DNA of 64,000 bases from the NCBI GenBank assembly GCA_030674915.1, contig JASXSV010000007.1, positions 62,001 to 126,000 on the forward strand, given 5' to 3'. Made by a program: the position numbers and the translations under genes. Position 1 is the stretch's first letter. Every line of letters begins with the position of its first letter. This stretch comes from Candidatus Endonucleibacter bathymodioli (GTDB lineage: Bacteria; Pseudomonadota; Gammaproteobacteria; Pseudomonadales; Endozoicomonadaceae). This document shows positions 20,270 through 30,347 of the stretch, one piece after another. A model generated the notes under the pieces. It saw only the letters and a program-made list of their open reading frames with translations, searched no databases and was not told the origin of the DNA.

Positions 20270-20649
20270 TGTTTTTCGCCGAATTAATCAAACTCACTTA
20301 ATGTAAAGCATATACTTACCACAATCAACCCAAACAGGAATTAATTTTACATTTCCTGTAGTTCTACTACCTAAATCCGTGACTGCAAATAAAAAACAAT
20401 GTACTATCCATTCCGCTAGATCTACTTAGATTTCCACCATAACAGACACACCTAGAATTGATTTGATAGTCAGCTCATCATAGGCGGTAATTCTCACCAG
20501 AGTATCTGTAAGACCGTTACGTTTGATAACGGTGGTGAGTTTACCAGCCACGCAAGTATCACTCACAACCGAGAGGATACGCGCAATAGGTGGTCGGGGT
20601 GGATGAGATCAATCAACTATACCACACATCCAATAGAAATTGGTTGCAT
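20270..20649. repeat. Zinc-finger-array spacer, copy 4
   Basis: Homologous to the other spacers, with the stem-loop ACCGTTA...TAACGGT (loop CGTTTGA) at about 20513-20533. It is shortened near 20565-20580 relative to copies 1 to 3. No gene is seen. Confidence 0.55.
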
Positions 20650-20793
20650 TCATAAACAACCATCTAACATAGGTAACATTTGGGAACCATTATCCATTGT
20701 CAGAGTAGTGCTTTTTTTGCATACCTTATAATGTTTAAATAATTTTCTTTTGCTGCCAAGCAAGGCATTACAAAAATTACACATATGTATCTA
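20650..20793 (-). pseudogene. Decayed C-terminal end of zinc-finger paralogue 5
   Basis: After the stop of the gene at 20794-22335 the same frame meets TAA and then TAG. It still reads IHMCNFCNAL and the family tail to a stop at 20650-20652. These are the remains of finger 8 and the C-terminal tail. Confidence 0.7.
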
Positions 20794-22335
20794 TTATCGC
20801 GCATGCATCATTCTATGCTTTCTGTAATCCATATATACAGTAAATACTTCCTGACACTTGTAGCAGACATAATCTGTATATATCGAATGACTGCCTGCCA
20901 AATGCTTCTTAAGATTAGCTTTTGCAACATAGCTATTACAACATAATGAGCACTCATATGCGCTACTTCGATTATGAGTCTTCATATGATTCTTGAGAGA
21001 TTCTAAGTGGCAAAAAATCTTGCCACACACATCACACTTACGAGACTCATTATATTTAATTTTGTTATTTTTATTAACACTTGTTCCGGAAATATGATCA
21101 ATTTTAGCATCAAGCCATCCAGCTTTTTGTGTTTGTAATTCGAGATTACTTTCCCCGTCATTACAAATAATATTTTTAATATTAGATTCTATTTTATCAC
21201 CGCCGGATGGCACCTTGCCTACTCCTGTACACTTGCCATTGTCAGAACTGAGTTTTTCTTTACATGTTTTATAATGTCGAGCTAAAACACTCCTTGAACT
21301 AAACACCTCATTACAATAATCACACACCGGTATATAGTGGTGGCAATTAATAATTTTATGATTCTTGCAATCACTATACTTAGTAAACCTTTCGTTACAC
21401 GTTTCGCATACATATTCACGGCGCATAAAATGACTGTTTGCATAGTGTCTTTTCAGAGTAGCATTTGACGTATAATACTTACAACATAAATAGCACTTAG
21501 ATGCATCAGTTTTATTATGCATATTCATATGTACCTTCAAAGAATCTGAGTTAGAAAGCATCTTATTACACACATCGCACTTGTAATATTTGATAGATTT
21601 ACTCTCATCTTCTTTATTGATACTTGCGCCCAACATAGAATAACTTTCAGTACCAAATACTACAATTTTTTGTATTTGTAACTCTGACTTACTGCATTCA
21701 GTATTATAAGTAATATCTTTAATATTACATTCTATTTCACCATCTCCATTGATTGTGAACTTGCCTACTGCCGCATAATTTAAAAGACCTTCCCCAGGTT
21801 CAATATCCACAAGAATATTATCTGTGTTAATTTCCAGTAACGAATCGTTACATAAATATATTTTTTCTGCAAGCTTTAAATCTTTTGCACTAATATTATT
21901 AGGGTTATTATCAAAGGTCTCATTATGCAGGCTTGCTTCTAACATGCTTATTAGACATAACACCAAATAATCCTCCATCTTCGTCTCTATATCCATGTCT
22001 AACCCTACACTCTCACCGTCATCAAAATGCAATATTCCATCTACCAATGAGTGCTTGTCTACAAAAAGAACAGAATCTATTATTAGCAAAAACCTCTCAT
22101 TACTCCTGCATTCTGGTACTAGTTCTGGACATACTTCTTTAAAAACCCACAACCCTGGGCTCTCTAGATCTCTCACCTCCGCTAAAAGAACACCTGCATC
22201 TATTGATTCTTCTGATGCGCTTTTGGTGTACCACGAGGCTAACAATAAACAAGAAAAAAATACACACCGAATAGCTATATAAAGCCCAACCCTACAACCA
22301 TATAAATATGAAACTGATGATAGTTTTAATTTCAT
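20794..22335 (-). CDS. Secreted multi-zinc-finger protein, paralogue 5, lacking finger 8
   Basis: The 513-residue protein has the family signal segment (VGLYIAIRCVFFSCLLLAS), the N-terminal domain and two linker-plus-finger modules. The first module has four fingers, with an unusual longer spacing at the third (KNHKIINCHH). The second has three (CGKIFCHLESLKNH, CNSYVAKANLKKH, CQEVFTVYMDYRKH) and ends MMHAR at a double stop. The first gene of the array to be transcribed leftward, it is nearest the kinase-OTU genes. Fingers are varied at the residues that normally contact the target, suggesting diversification rather than plain redundancy. Confidence 0.75.
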   Translation of the reverse strand: MKLKLSSVSYLYGCRVGLYIAIRCVFFSCLLLASWYTKSASEESIDAGVLLAEVRDLESPGLWVFKEVCPELVPECRSNERFLLIIDSVLFVDKHSLVDGILHFDDGESVGLDMDIETKMEDYLVLCLISMLEASLHNETFDNNPNNISAKDLKLAEKIYLCNDSLLEINTDNILVDIEPGEGLLNYAAVGKFTINGDGEIECNIKDITYNTECSKSELQIQKIVVFGTESYSMLGASINKEDESKSIKYYKCDVCNKMLSNSDSLKVHMNMHNKTDASKCYLCCKYYTSNATLKRHYANSHFMRREYVCETCNERFTKYSDCKNHKIINCHHYIPVCDYCNEVFSSRSVLARHYKTCKEKLSSDNGKCTGVGKVPSGGDKIESNIKNIICNDGESNLELQTQKAGWLDAKIDHISGTSVNKNNKIKYNESRKCDVCGKIFCHLESLKNHMKTHNRSSAYECSLCCNSYVAKANLKKHLAGSHSIYTDYVCYKCQEVFTVYMDYRKHRMMHAR

Positions 22336-22640
22336 TGTTTTGCGCCGATTTAATTAAATTCACTTAATGTAAATCATATACTTACCACAATCAACCAAAA
22401 CAGGAATTAATTTTACATTTTCTGTAGTTCTACTACATAAATCCGTGACTGCAAATAAAAAACAATGTACTCTCTACTCCGCTAGATCTACTTAGATTTC
22501 CACAATAACCGAAACACCTAGAATTGATTTTATAGTCAGCTCATCATAGGCGGTAATTCTCACCAGATTACCTGTAAGACCATTACGTTTGATAACGGTG
22601 GTGAGTTTTCCAGCCACGCAAGTATCACTCAATCATTAGA
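22336..22640. repeat. Zinc-finger-array spacer, copy 5
   Basis: Homologous to the other spacers up to ATCACTCAATCATTA near 22625-22640, with a mismatched stem-loop (ACCATTA...TAACGGT). The homology ends there, which marks the right edge of the duplicated unit. Confidence 0.55.
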
Positions 22641-22806
22641 CTATAAAATCTACTTTACTAAACCACTCATAGAAACGTAGACTTGACGAGAATACTAATG
22701 TCCTACTACGGAGATTTTCCCCAAAGGGAATGAAGATTGGCGACGCGTCGAAAAATAAAATTGATTAGGCACAATTTTTAATCAACATACTCCCACGAAA
22801 AGCTTT

Positions 22807-22849
22807 AACATACTTTATTCCGACTGAGTTTTTATCGGGTAAGTATGTT
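22807..22849 (-). terminator. Possible terminator hairpin downstream of the first kinase-OTU gene
   Basis: AACATACTT and AAGTATGTT form a 9-bp outer stem with an inner CCGA/TCGG pairing. It is about 30 bases after the stop at 22880. The following T-run on the minus strand (CTTTT) is weak, so it could be another kind of 3' hairpin. Confidence 0.35.
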
Positions 22850-22879
22850 AGTTATTGTGGAAATCTAGGCTTTCATTTT

Positions 22880-25825
22880 TCAATGCAACTCCAATGCTTT
22901 TTTCGATTCTTTGGCAGGATATGCTGCAAGGTAATGATTTCCTTCTGCATAAATGAGCATCAGAGGCCGGCCCCAGCCATAACTGCGATAATGAGTTGGT
23001 ATGGAAGAGTTAATCTGAAGTAATTCTATTAAGTCTGGAAACATCTGTTGAAGCCCAGAAAAAGAAGCTAGATCAGGATCTGCTCCGGTCATCATTTTCA
23101 TGTTCATTCTCAGGTTAAAGCCCAGCACTAGCAACGTGGATACCATGGAGCCATCCCCCCAGAACTGAGTTTGTTTTGAATTTTTGGCCGCAAAAAGGAT
23201 ATGCCCAGCAGTTACCATGGTTTTCAGTAATTGGTACTCTTCACCTAGCATACTGGTCAGCTGCTGTCGGTACATTTCTCTCTTATCAGTATCGTTTACC
23301 TCATCAATAACACTAAGGATTCTACTGAGTAGGTTATGAAGGTAGCACCGTAATCTACTACTGGTTACCAGATTACTAACTTCTCCCTCCACCCTCGGCA
23401 TCCTGAGTAGAATATAGCTATACTCATCATCTGACAGGTTTCTTTTCATGGATAAGGCAAGGGCGCTATAAAGACAGTTTCCATCAGCTCTAACATTTTC
23501 AACAACAACCCCAGACTTATTAAAAAAACTCCGTATTTTTTGGTATGGAACTTCTACAATCTTTCGATCTTTCACTTTCAATGCTTCATCAGGAAAGTAG
23601 TCAGCCAATAACTGAGATGCCATTCCCTGACCAGCTGAAGACGCTGTCAACATTTCAGCTAACAACTCCAGTAACCTGTCATCAGCAACTCTGCAATTAT
23701 CCTTGAATAATTTCTCAAGACGGGTTTTTATTTCTTTAGCACTGGAGATATCGGACCACCCAAATTGATCAAGCTCATGTCCGAGCATACTCATAAGATC
23801 ATTATTAGTTAATTTTTTCATATCGTGAGACCGATTAAAAATAGTCTGATTAATTTCCATACAGATTATAGTGAGAGCAACTGCTGCCAAGTCTGAAGAA
23901 AAGTGGTTGACCAGTAGCTTTTTATGCTGATATGCTAACACATGTGCAGGCGTCATAAACTCAAACGTCCCAATAATTGACTGACTCATCCCCGATGGCG
24001 AAACTTTTTTTGCGGTGCCAAAATCACTCATTTGTATACTTGCCCCATCCGAACTTATCAAAATATTGCCCGGTTTAATATCTCTGTTTGTAATGGAATT
24101 TTTATGATAACAAGAAACCACCGTCAGCAACTGTCTTAAAACAAGCCAGCTTTTTTCAACAGGCCAGTCTTTCTGATTGTTACGGACCTCAGACATTGTT
24201 CGTGGAAGATAGGGCATAATCTGATATTCAAAATCACCAACTTGGCAAACATCAATAACGCGAACAGCAAAAGGGTGCTCCAACTGCTTCGATTTCAGTA
24301 AAGCCGTTTCCCTGCATTCTATTGGCTCACGGTGATAGGCTGCCGGCTTGAAAATAGATTTGATGGCAACATACTGGCCATTTTCATCAACACCTAAAGA
24401 AACAACGCCTTCGGCTCCTCTGTTGATGTAATGTGTCTTAGTATACTTCTTTCCTCTAAGCACCAGAGTATCCTGTGGAGATAATGGCCTTAATTTACCT
24501 ACTATCTCCTGCAGATCATGGTTAGAAAGAGGATTAGCAATCAATAGATCTTGACTATGCTTATGGGATCTGTGCGACTTGGTCAGAGCCTTATGAGTGG
24601 AAACCCGCTGATCCCGATAACCGTAAGAGCCCTTATTTTTACTTGTACAATCTCTACTGCGTCTATGCTCAGCAGCAATCTGAACAGGGAAATGCTTGCT
24701 ACTGTCACGTTCTTCGACCTGCTGCGCCTGAACACCTAAAACCTGCCGAGTAAATGCACTCTGTTGATTGTTCTTCCTACCAACTGCAGGAGCAGTACCA
24801 ACCTGAACACTAGTATCAGGACAAAATATCACTGGCCTAGGTAAATCATGCTCTGCCTGACAATGAGTTCGGTGCAATAATGTCCCATTTCTTGCCACTT
24901 GAATGGGCGAGTGATCACCAGATACTCCACCTCCCCCAAAAAGATGAGTGTCCGTTATGGAGTCCTCTATAGTCAGATGACTAAGCGCTGCAGGAACGTT
25001 ATCCTTGGGCTTGGCTGCAGGAACGTTGTCCTTGGGCTTGATAGTAGCTAATGTCCAGGAAGTCCAACGTGAAAAGAACTCCTGATCCGATAACGGTTTT
25101 AAATAAGTCTCTTTTTTGCAGACTGGCTCAATTATAATAAAATCATCATCAGATATCTCTGCATCACGATAACATCGTTGATTGGCTTTGCCGCCACCTC
25201 CTAATTTATGAGTCTGATGTTTTACATAGCTCACCATCTGGTCACTAATACCCCCCGACCATTTGGTGTGTGCAAAAACAGTGCTTAGATAGGTAGCCTC
25301 CTCGTCCTGCTTACTGTCCACCAGAAACTCAAGCACATGATTATCCGCCACAACTACCCATTGATCATCGTCATAAACATGTATCACTGGATGAGCATTC
25401 ACTAATGTTTGCAAAATCTCATCTTCTTCGCTGAAATCACCATCGGAAACTATTTCTTGCAAATGGTCAATAAAATTAAAAACATAGTAATCATTGGCAT
25501 TCACAATATTAGGACAACGAACATCATCTCCCTTACGAAAAAATACATAGACAGGATCACCAGATGAAAAACAAAAAACTTCAGAGCTAACTTCGCCTTG
25601 CCCACACACCATCTCGATCTGATTACCGTCAAAAAAGATAGTTTCACCTGGGGAAATCTCTATGATTACGGGCTGTTTAATTTTACTACCAGGATCTTTT
25701 TTTATAAAAATGATCGCATTTTGTGCACTCAGAATCCCTGAAGAAGGAGAGGCAACTAATTCACTTACCGTAAAAAAGCACAATAAAGAACAACATAACT
25801 TTAGGACATTCAATAACAAATACAC
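22880..25825 (-). CDS. Secreted kinase-OTU fusion protein, paralogue A
   Basis: This 981-residue protein starts at GTG 25825 with a signal peptide (MYLLLNVLKLCCSLLCFFTV, cleavage near SELVAS). Residues 26 to about 290 are an unknown beta-rich domain and 290-430 a low-complexity linker with a duplicated KPKDNVPAA. A protein-kinase domain lies at about 460-720: VAIK lysine K489, NRD in place of HRD with D582, N587 and the DFG motif at D601. An OTU-like cysteine-protease domain is C-terminal: DGNC at 781-784 and H964 in GNHYLAAYP, with WGDGSMVSTL between. Kinases phosphorylate and OTU proteases remove ubiquitin; both target host pathways in known effectors. Catalytic residues are present in both domains, but activity is inferred. 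Confidence 0.8.
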   Translation of the reverse strand: MYLLLNVLKLCCSLLCFFTVSELVASPSSGILSAQNAIIFIKKDPGSKIKQPVIIEISPGETIFFDGNQIEMVCGQGEVSSEVFCFSSGDPVYVFFRKGDDVRCPNIVNANDYYVFNFIDHLQEIVSDGDFSEEDEILQTLVNAHPVIHVYDDDQWVVVADNHVLEFLVDSKQDEEATYLSTVFAHTKWSGGISDQMVSYVKHQTHKLGGGGKANQRCYRDAEISDDDFIIIEPVCKKETYLKPLSDQEFFSRWTSWTLATIKPKDNVPAAKPKDNVPAALSHLTIEDSITDTHLFGGGGVSGDHSPIQVARNGTLLHRTHCQAEHDLPRPVIFCPDTSVQVGTAPAVGRKNNQQSAFTRQVLGVQAQQVEERDSSKHFPVQIAAEHRRSRDCTSKNKGSYGYRDQRVSTHKALTKSHRSHKHSQDLLIANPLSNHDLQEIVGKLRPLSPQDTLVLRGKKYTKTHYINRGAEGVVSLGVDENGQYVAIKSIFKPAAYHREPIECRETALLKSKQLEHPFAVRVIDVCQVGDFEYQIMPYLPRTMSEVRNNQKDWPVEKSWLVLRQLLTVVSCYHKNSITNRDIKPGNILISSDGASIQMSDFGTAKKVSPSGMSQSIIGTFEFMTPAHVLAYQHKKLLVNHFSSDLAAVALTIICMEINQTIFNRSHDMKKLTNNDLMSMLGHELDQFGWSDISSAKEIKTRLEKLFKDNCRVADDRLLELLAEMLTASSAGQGMASQLLADYFPDEALKVKDRKIVEVPYQKIRSFFNKSGVVVENVRADGNCLYSALALSMKRNLSDDEYSYILLRMPRVEGEVSNLVTSSRLRCYLHNLLSRILSVIDEVNDTDKREMYRQQLTSMLGEEYQLLKTMVTAGHILFAAKNSKQTQFWGDGSMVSTLLVLGFNLRMNMKMMTGADPDLASFSGLQQMFPDLIELLQINSSIPTHYRSYGWGRPLMLIYAEGNHYLAAYPAKESKKALELH

Positions 25826-26099
25826 TATATGATAACCTCGTCAAATCATGACCATTGTATTGAGTGTGATAAGTATAGGACAGATCTACACACTCATAGA
25901 TAAATATTTATTTACTATAACTTATGACTACTTCAAGTCATTTAATGTCTTTCATAGCATTGACCTTTGCATACAATTAAGCAATAATACCATTATTGAG
26001 CGGCACGCATATAAATAAATGATTTTTCCTGACAATACATTAAGTAACTGATCCTGTATTTCCACAACACCTAACACACTTACCAGACAAAAACTCAAT

Positions 26100-26500
26100 C
26101 AAACTAAAATTATCTTTTTTTGAATACCTTCAAATGTGCAGTTAAATTATAGTTTGTGCTAAATAAATAATTACAATAACCACACCTGCGCCTATATTTG
26201 CGCAGATGATTCATTCCATGTTTCCTATAATTATTATATAATTAATTTTCCATGCATATTTTACAAACATGATCAGTAAATATAAAACTCTCTTTGGCAT
26301 AGTGCTTCTTTAGATAAGATTTCGTAACACATTCTTTACAAAAAAAGTTCACTTATGCTTTACTTGGATCATGAGTAATCATATGACCTTTTAAAGACCC
26401 AGTTCAACTAAGAATATTATTACACAAATGGAACTTGTAACTTATATTGAATTTACTCTTACCTTTTTATTAATACTTGCCACATCGTCAGAACGAGTAA
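26100..26500 (-). pseudogene. Highly decayed zinc-finger gene remnant
   Basis: On the minus strand broken frames still read pieces of the zinc-finger family: ASINKK in the linker, then finger-like C..C and H..H segments and a final CxxC finger with a lysine-rich end. Frameshifts and stops are many. It lies between the two kinase-OTU genes, so the two families were once interleaved. Confidence 0.65.
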
Positions 26501-26549
26501 TTTACAGTCTCCTTCATTTTTCAATGCCTATTCAGTGCTATTATTTCAA

Positions 26550-29294
26550 TTATTTGACAGGATACGCTGCCAGGTAATGACACCTATTTGCATAAATTAT
26601 ACGCAGAAGATGTCCCTCTCCCCAATTGTAATAATGAGAGGGTATGGAAAAGTTAACCTGAAGTAATTTTATTAACTCTGGACACAGCTCCTGTAATCCA
26701 GATAAAGAAGCGAGCTCTGGTTCATTTTTTGTAGTCATAATTCGAGTACTCAGGTTAAAGCTCAGTACGAGCAGAGTGGATACTATGGAGCCATCCCCCC
26801 AGCACTTAGGATGTCCAGCAGACAAGAGGATATACTTATTCGTTACAATGCCTTTCAGCAACGGGTAATCTTCCCCTAGCATATTAGTCAGCTGCTCTCG
26901 GTACATTTCTCGCTTTTTAGTATCATTTACCTTATCAATAGTACTAATGATTACACTAAGTAGGTTATGTAGATAGCATCGTAAACTTCGACTGGTTACT
27001 AGGTCACCTTCCTCTCCCTCAATCCTAGGCATCCTTTGTAGAATATAGCTATACTCATTATCTGACAGGTTTCTTTTCATGGATAAGGCCATGGCACTAT
27101 AAAGACAATTACCATCAGAGGGAACATTCTCAACAGCAAACCCCAACCCCTCAAAAAACCTTTGTCTTTTCTGGCTTCCACCCAAAAAACTCTGTATTTT
27201 TTTGTCATTCCCTTTCGATACTTCATCAGAAAAGTATTCACCCAGTAACCGAGATGCCAGGAACTGATCAGCTGATGAAGCTGTTAACATTTTAGCTAAC
27301 AGCCCCAGTAAAATGTCATCAGCAGGCCTGCCATTATCACTAAATAACTTTTCAAGACTGCTTTTGATGTTTTTAGTACTAGAGGAATCTGACCACCCAA
27401 ATTCCTCAAGCTTCTGTCCGAGCATACTGAAAACATCATCCTTGGTTAAATTTTTCGTATTTTTTGGCCGATTAAGAATAGTCTTATTAATTTCCATATA
27501 AATAATGGTGAGAGCAACTGCAGCCAGGTCCGCATAGAATTGGTTGACCAGATGCCCTTCTTTATAAGCTAAAACATGCGCCGGCGTCATATACTCCAGC
27601 GTCCCAAGAATAGACTGCGTCATACCCGATGACTGAACTGTTTCCGCAGCGCCAAAATCAGTCACCTGTATACTTGCCCCATCCGCACTTAGCAAAATAT
27701 TATTAGGTTTAATATCTAGGTTTGTAATGGAGTTTTTATGATAAAAAGAAACCACCGTCAGCAACTGTCTTAAAATCAACCAGCTTGTTCCCACAGGCCA
27801 ATCATTTTGTCTGCTACGTACCTGAGACATGGTGAGTGGAAGATATGGCATAATCTGATATTCAAAATCACCAACCTTGCAAACATCAATAAAGCGAAGA
27901 GCAAAAGGGTGTTCTAGCTGCCCCGACTGAAGTGAGACAGTTTTCCGGCATTTGCCTTGCTTATGGACACGACCTTCCGACTTGAAAATACGTTTGATAG
28001 CAACATATTCGCCATTTTCATCAACGCCTAAATAAACAGCGCCTCCGGAGGATCTGGAGATGTAGTGAGTCTGAGCATACTGCTTTCCTCTAAGCTCTAG
28101 AGTATATGGGTATAATGGCTTTAATTTGCCTACTATCTCCTTCAGCTCAGACTGAGACATCGGATTGGCAATCAATATCTTTTGACTAGGATGATGGGGT
28201 ATTTGTGACTTAATCAGCGCCTGATGGGTTGAAACCCTCTGACCCTGATAACCTCCATGATCATTATTTTCACCTATATAATCGCTACTACGGCTATGCT
28301 CCGTAACACTCTGGACAGGGAAATGCTTGCTACTATCACGTTCTTCTACCTGCTGTGCTTGAACACTTGAGACCTGCCGGGTAAATGCATTTTGTGGATT
28401 GTGCTTCCTGCCAAATGTAGGCGTATTACTAACAAAAAAATGAGTATCAGTTATGGAGTCATCCAGAGTCAGATGACTAAGATTTGCAGGGACGTTATAC
28501 TTAATCTTGTTAGTCGCTAATGGCCTGGAAGTCCAATGTGAAAAAAACTGCTGAGCCGATAATGGTTTGGAAGAAGTCTCTTTCCTGCAGACTGGGTCAA
28601 TTTTAATAAAATCATCAACAAATGTCTCTGTATATCGATAGCATAGTTTATTGGTTTTGCCACCAACTACGACTTTATTAGTCTTATGCTTTACATAGCT
28701 CACCATCTGATCACTAACACCAACTGACCATTTAGTGTGTGCAAAAACAGTGGTTAGATAGATAACTGCCACGTCATGCTTACTGGCCACCCACGACTCA
28801 TCCACATTATGATCGTCCACAACCATCCATTGATTATCGTCATAAACATGTATCACTGGATGAGCACCAACTAATGCTTGAAAATTCTCATCTTCTTCTC
28901 TGGAATCACCATCGGAAACTATTTGTTGAACACGGTCAATCAAATTAAAAACATAGTAATTATTAGCATTTTCAATATGAGGGAAGCTAATATTATCGCC
29001 CTTGCGAAAAAATATATAGACTGAACCACCAGAAGAAAAACAAAACTCTTCAGAACCAGCTACTCCTTGCCTATCCAACATATTAATCTGATTATCGTCA
29101 AAAAAAATGGTTTCACCAGTGGAGATCTCTATGATTACTGACTGTTCGATTTTGATATCAGGATCTTTTTTTATAAAAATGATCGCATTTTGTGCGCTAA
29201 GAATATTGGAATCAGGAGAGGCAGCTAATTCACTTACCGTGAAAGAACACAACAAAGAACAACAAAAATTTAGGAAATTCAACAACAAGCACAC
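26550..29294 (-). CDS. Secreted kinase-OTU fusion protein, paralogue B
   Basis: The 914-residue paralogue of the gene at 22880-25825 has the same order: signal peptide (MCLLLNFLNFCCSLLCSFTV), unknown N-terminal domain, shorter linker, kinase-like domain and C-terminal OTU-like domain. The start is GTG 29294. The kinase keeps VAIK, the catalytic aspartate and DFG (TDFGAAE), but its HRD motif is NLD: the arginine is lost, so regulation by activation-loop phosphorylation is unlikely. The OTU part keeps DGNC (cysteine 730) and histidine 906 in CHYLAAYP. It is divergently oriented to the RAP array that begins at 30348. Confidence 0.8.
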   Translation of the reverse strand: MCLLLNFLNFCCSLLCSFTVSELAASPDSNILSAQNAIIFIKKDPDIKIEQSVIIEISTGETIFFDDNQINMLDRQGVAGSEEFCFSSGGSVYIFFRKGDNISFPHIENANNYYVFNLIDRVQQIVSDGDSREEDENFQALVGAHPVIHVYDDNQWMVVDDHNVDESWVASKHDVAVIYLTTVFAHTKWSVGVSDQMVSYVKHKTNKVVVGGKTNKLCYRYTETFVDDFIKIDPVCRKETSSKPLSAQQFFSHWTSRPLATNKIKYNVPANLSHLTLDDSITDTHFFVSNTPTFGRKHNPQNAFTRQVSSVQAQQVEERDSSKHFPVQSVTEHSRSSDYIGENNDHGGYQGQRVSTHQALIKSQIPHHPSQKILIANPMSQSELKEIVGKLKPLYPYTLELRGKQYAQTHYISRSSGGAVYLGVDENGEYVAIKRIFKSEGRVHKQGKCRKTVSLQSGQLEHPFALRFIDVCKVGDFEYQIMPYLPLTMSQVRSRQNDWPVGTSWLILRQLLTVVSFYHKNSITNLDIKPNNILLSADGASIQVTDFGAAETVQSSGMTQSILGTLEYMTPAHVLAYKEGHLVNQFYADLAAVALTIIYMEINKTILNRPKNTKNLTKDDVFSMLGQKLEEFGWSDSSSTKNIKSSLEKLFSDNGRPADDILLGLLAKMLTASSADQFLASRLLGEYFSDEVSKGNDKKIQSFLGGSQKRQRFFEGLGFAVENVPSDGNCLYSAMALSMKRNLSDNEYSYILQRMPRIEGEEGDLVTSRSLRCYLHNLLSVIISTIDKVNDTKKREMYREQLTNMLGEDYPLLKGIVTNKYILLSAGHPKCWGDGSIVSTLLVLSFNLSTRIMTTKNEPELASLSGLQELCPELIKLLQVNFSIPSHYYNWGEGHLLRIIYANRCHYLAAYPVK

Positions 29295-30347
29295 TATACT
29301 ATAACTCCACTAGATCATTATGATTACATTGAGTTCGCTAAGTATAGGCTAAAGTTTTACAGTCATCGAGGAGTATTTATTCGCTAGCTAGAAAGTACAA
29401 CTAACTCAATACTTAACGTTTTTAATAGCATTTACCTTTTCATACAACCAGGTAATACCACGGCTCTTGAACTACAAGAATATAGACCATTATTTAGAAT
29501 ATAAACTTGGCAGTTGATTGTCATTTTATGCACCATAGATTTATTCGTTACTCATACTTAGAAGAACTAATAATTTAATGTTTCTACTGGAAAGTAACGT
29601 TCCTATACACAAGAAAATGACAGATTCCGGTTTCAATATCTCAAAATTATTGTTAACTATGCCGCATAACTAGACACTACTTCCTGAACAGGTTTCGTAG
29701 AGAAAGTTATATGTTTGTTTGTCAAAATCCTTACTTTAGAAGTTGCAATTCCTTGTTATTTTTGGCATATTCGTTATTTAATTGGAAAGACAGTCAAATC
29801 AATAATTACTTACTACACCGGTTATCATTGAAGGTGCTCGTAAACGGCAATCTCGCTAAACACATGACCTAAGCGTAGTATAGTGATAGCAACCATCTGA
29901 ACCAGCACCACCTACCGCATGAACAACTTCAATTGAGGCATAAATAGCGCATAACTCCTTGAAGAAAATTTAATTTGTGGTATCCTCTCCAGTTTTTTAC
30001 AACTGAGGCCTTTGCATAAACCGTTATCTTGTTAGTTGGTGAGGCAAAAATGCACCGACAGAGAGAGTTTGTGCTTATCAATAATCGATTGAGTACGTTG
30101 TTACCGAAGCCAGCCGGAAAAAGAATAATAGTGAAAATATCTCCAACCATAATCTTATGGAGATGAGCACACCCTAATTCCCATTGATAGCGTGAGATTA
30201 TTGACTACTCACGGATGCAATGGTAATGGTGATAGACTGGCACTCAAAAACAACCATGCAAAAAACGACCCGGACACTTTTAAGAGTTCCTAATGATTTA
30301 TCCAGAACATAGAGACTTTAATTTACTAATAGCAAGGTTAAGAACTT
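29295..30347. other. Divergent spacer between the kinase-OTU and RAP arrays
   Basis: About one kilobase without a credible gene. It holds two dispersed-repeat copies: ACCGGTTATCATTGAAGGTG near 29818, and CCCATTGATAGCGTGAGATT near 30180 paired with ACGGATGCAATGGTAATGGT. Near 30003 the sequence GAGGCCTTTGCATAA resembles an IS5-family terminus, but no partner end is visible. The leader before the RAP gene contains AAGGTTAAGAACTT directly before the ATG. Confidence 0.4.

Noticed and set aside
11183-22335. Zinc-finger genes as Ros/MucR-type bacterial regulators
   Set aside because: Those have a single finger with a different spacing and no signal peptide. These have tandem fingers with eukaryotic spacing.
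29929-30150. 73-codon minus-strand frame with a short hydrophobic start
   Set aside because: It crosses a spacer with repeat-like sequence, shows no known motif and has no convincing ribosome-binding site.
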